A stretch of DNA of 64,000 nt, taken from assembly GCA_029983505.1 (NCBI GenBank), contig JASBZK010000001.1, forward strand, positions 52,458-116,457. The letters run 5' to 3'. The notes below the pieces were generated by a model. That model did no database searches, was not told where the DNA came from, and was given only the letters and a program-made list of their open reading frames with translations. The stretch comes from Porphyromonas sp. (GTDB lineage Bacteria; Bacteroidota; Bacteroidia; Bacteroidales; Porphyromonadaceae). Positions within the stretch are counted from its first letter, which is position 1; every line of letters begins with the position of its first letter. A program made the translations under genes and the position numbers. This document shows positions 63,946 through 64,000 of this stretch, piece by piece.

Positions 63946-64000
63946 TTGACTTATAGGTCAAAATGGTGGGTGAGTTAAAGGTCTTTTCTAGGTATAGAGA

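Overview
The window comes from a Bacteroidota chromosome, most likely Porphyromonas or a close relative. Supporting signs are lineage-restricted families (DUF4295 behind rpmB-rpmG, DUF3098 behind ftsX, DUF5686, TonB receptors with an N-terminal carboxypeptidase-regulatory-like domain), Bacteroidota promoters (TTTG, 19-21 bp, TAnnTTTG), no clear Shine-Dalgarno sequences, and a prolyl tripeptidyl peptidase whose catalytic spacing matches P. gingivalis PtpA. Base composition is GC-rich for the genus, which creates many long antisense shadow frames. The species cannot be named from the sequence.

Layout: 1-9.7 kb is cell-surface uptake: a left-truncated TonB receptor plus a secreted acid phosphatase, then a second TonB receptor with a lipoprotein partner, then a small beta-barrel protein. 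10-14.3 kb holds katG, two identical tRNA-Glu genes flanking rpsT, rpsO and a lipoprotein. 14.6-19.5 kb holds a lipoprotein, two glycosyltransferases behind queF, rpmB-rpmG-DUF4295 and secG. 19.5-24.8 kb holds a TPR protein, lptE, a sigma-54 activator and a DUF5686 protein. 24.9-34.8 kb holds rluD, a PASTA protein, proS, an apparently inactive membrane exonuclease-like protein, mscL, dnaB, lepA and an AT-richer methyltransferase. 35-46.3 kb is a long leftward housekeeping array (ftsX, DUF3098, uppP, truB, queA, folK, ruvX, def, TPR protein, cmk, ispH, ptpA). 46.6-55.3 kb holds a deacetylase/GT2/GT87 trio, ddl, a two-domain glycosyltransferase coupled to trmN6, and typA. 55.4-63.9 kb is a partial division and cell wall cluster (ftsL, ftsI, murE, mraY, murD) ended by a DUF4160-DUF2442 pair and a second small outer membrane protein.

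The most striking unexplained structure is an interspersed family of short inverted repeats (cores GTACAGACCG/CGGTCTGTAC and GTACGTACCG/CGGTACGTAC), usually two hairpins per 80-90 bp element. About sixteen copies occupy intergenic gaps across the window and none was found inside a gene. It resembles REP/BIME elements. A separate 211-bp array of six different hairpins lies at 3973-4183. The most interesting candidate pathway is the deacetylase, polyprenyl-phosphate-sugar synthase-like GT2 and GT-C (GT87) operon, which has the parts for lipid-carrier-dependent amino-sugar modification of the envelope.
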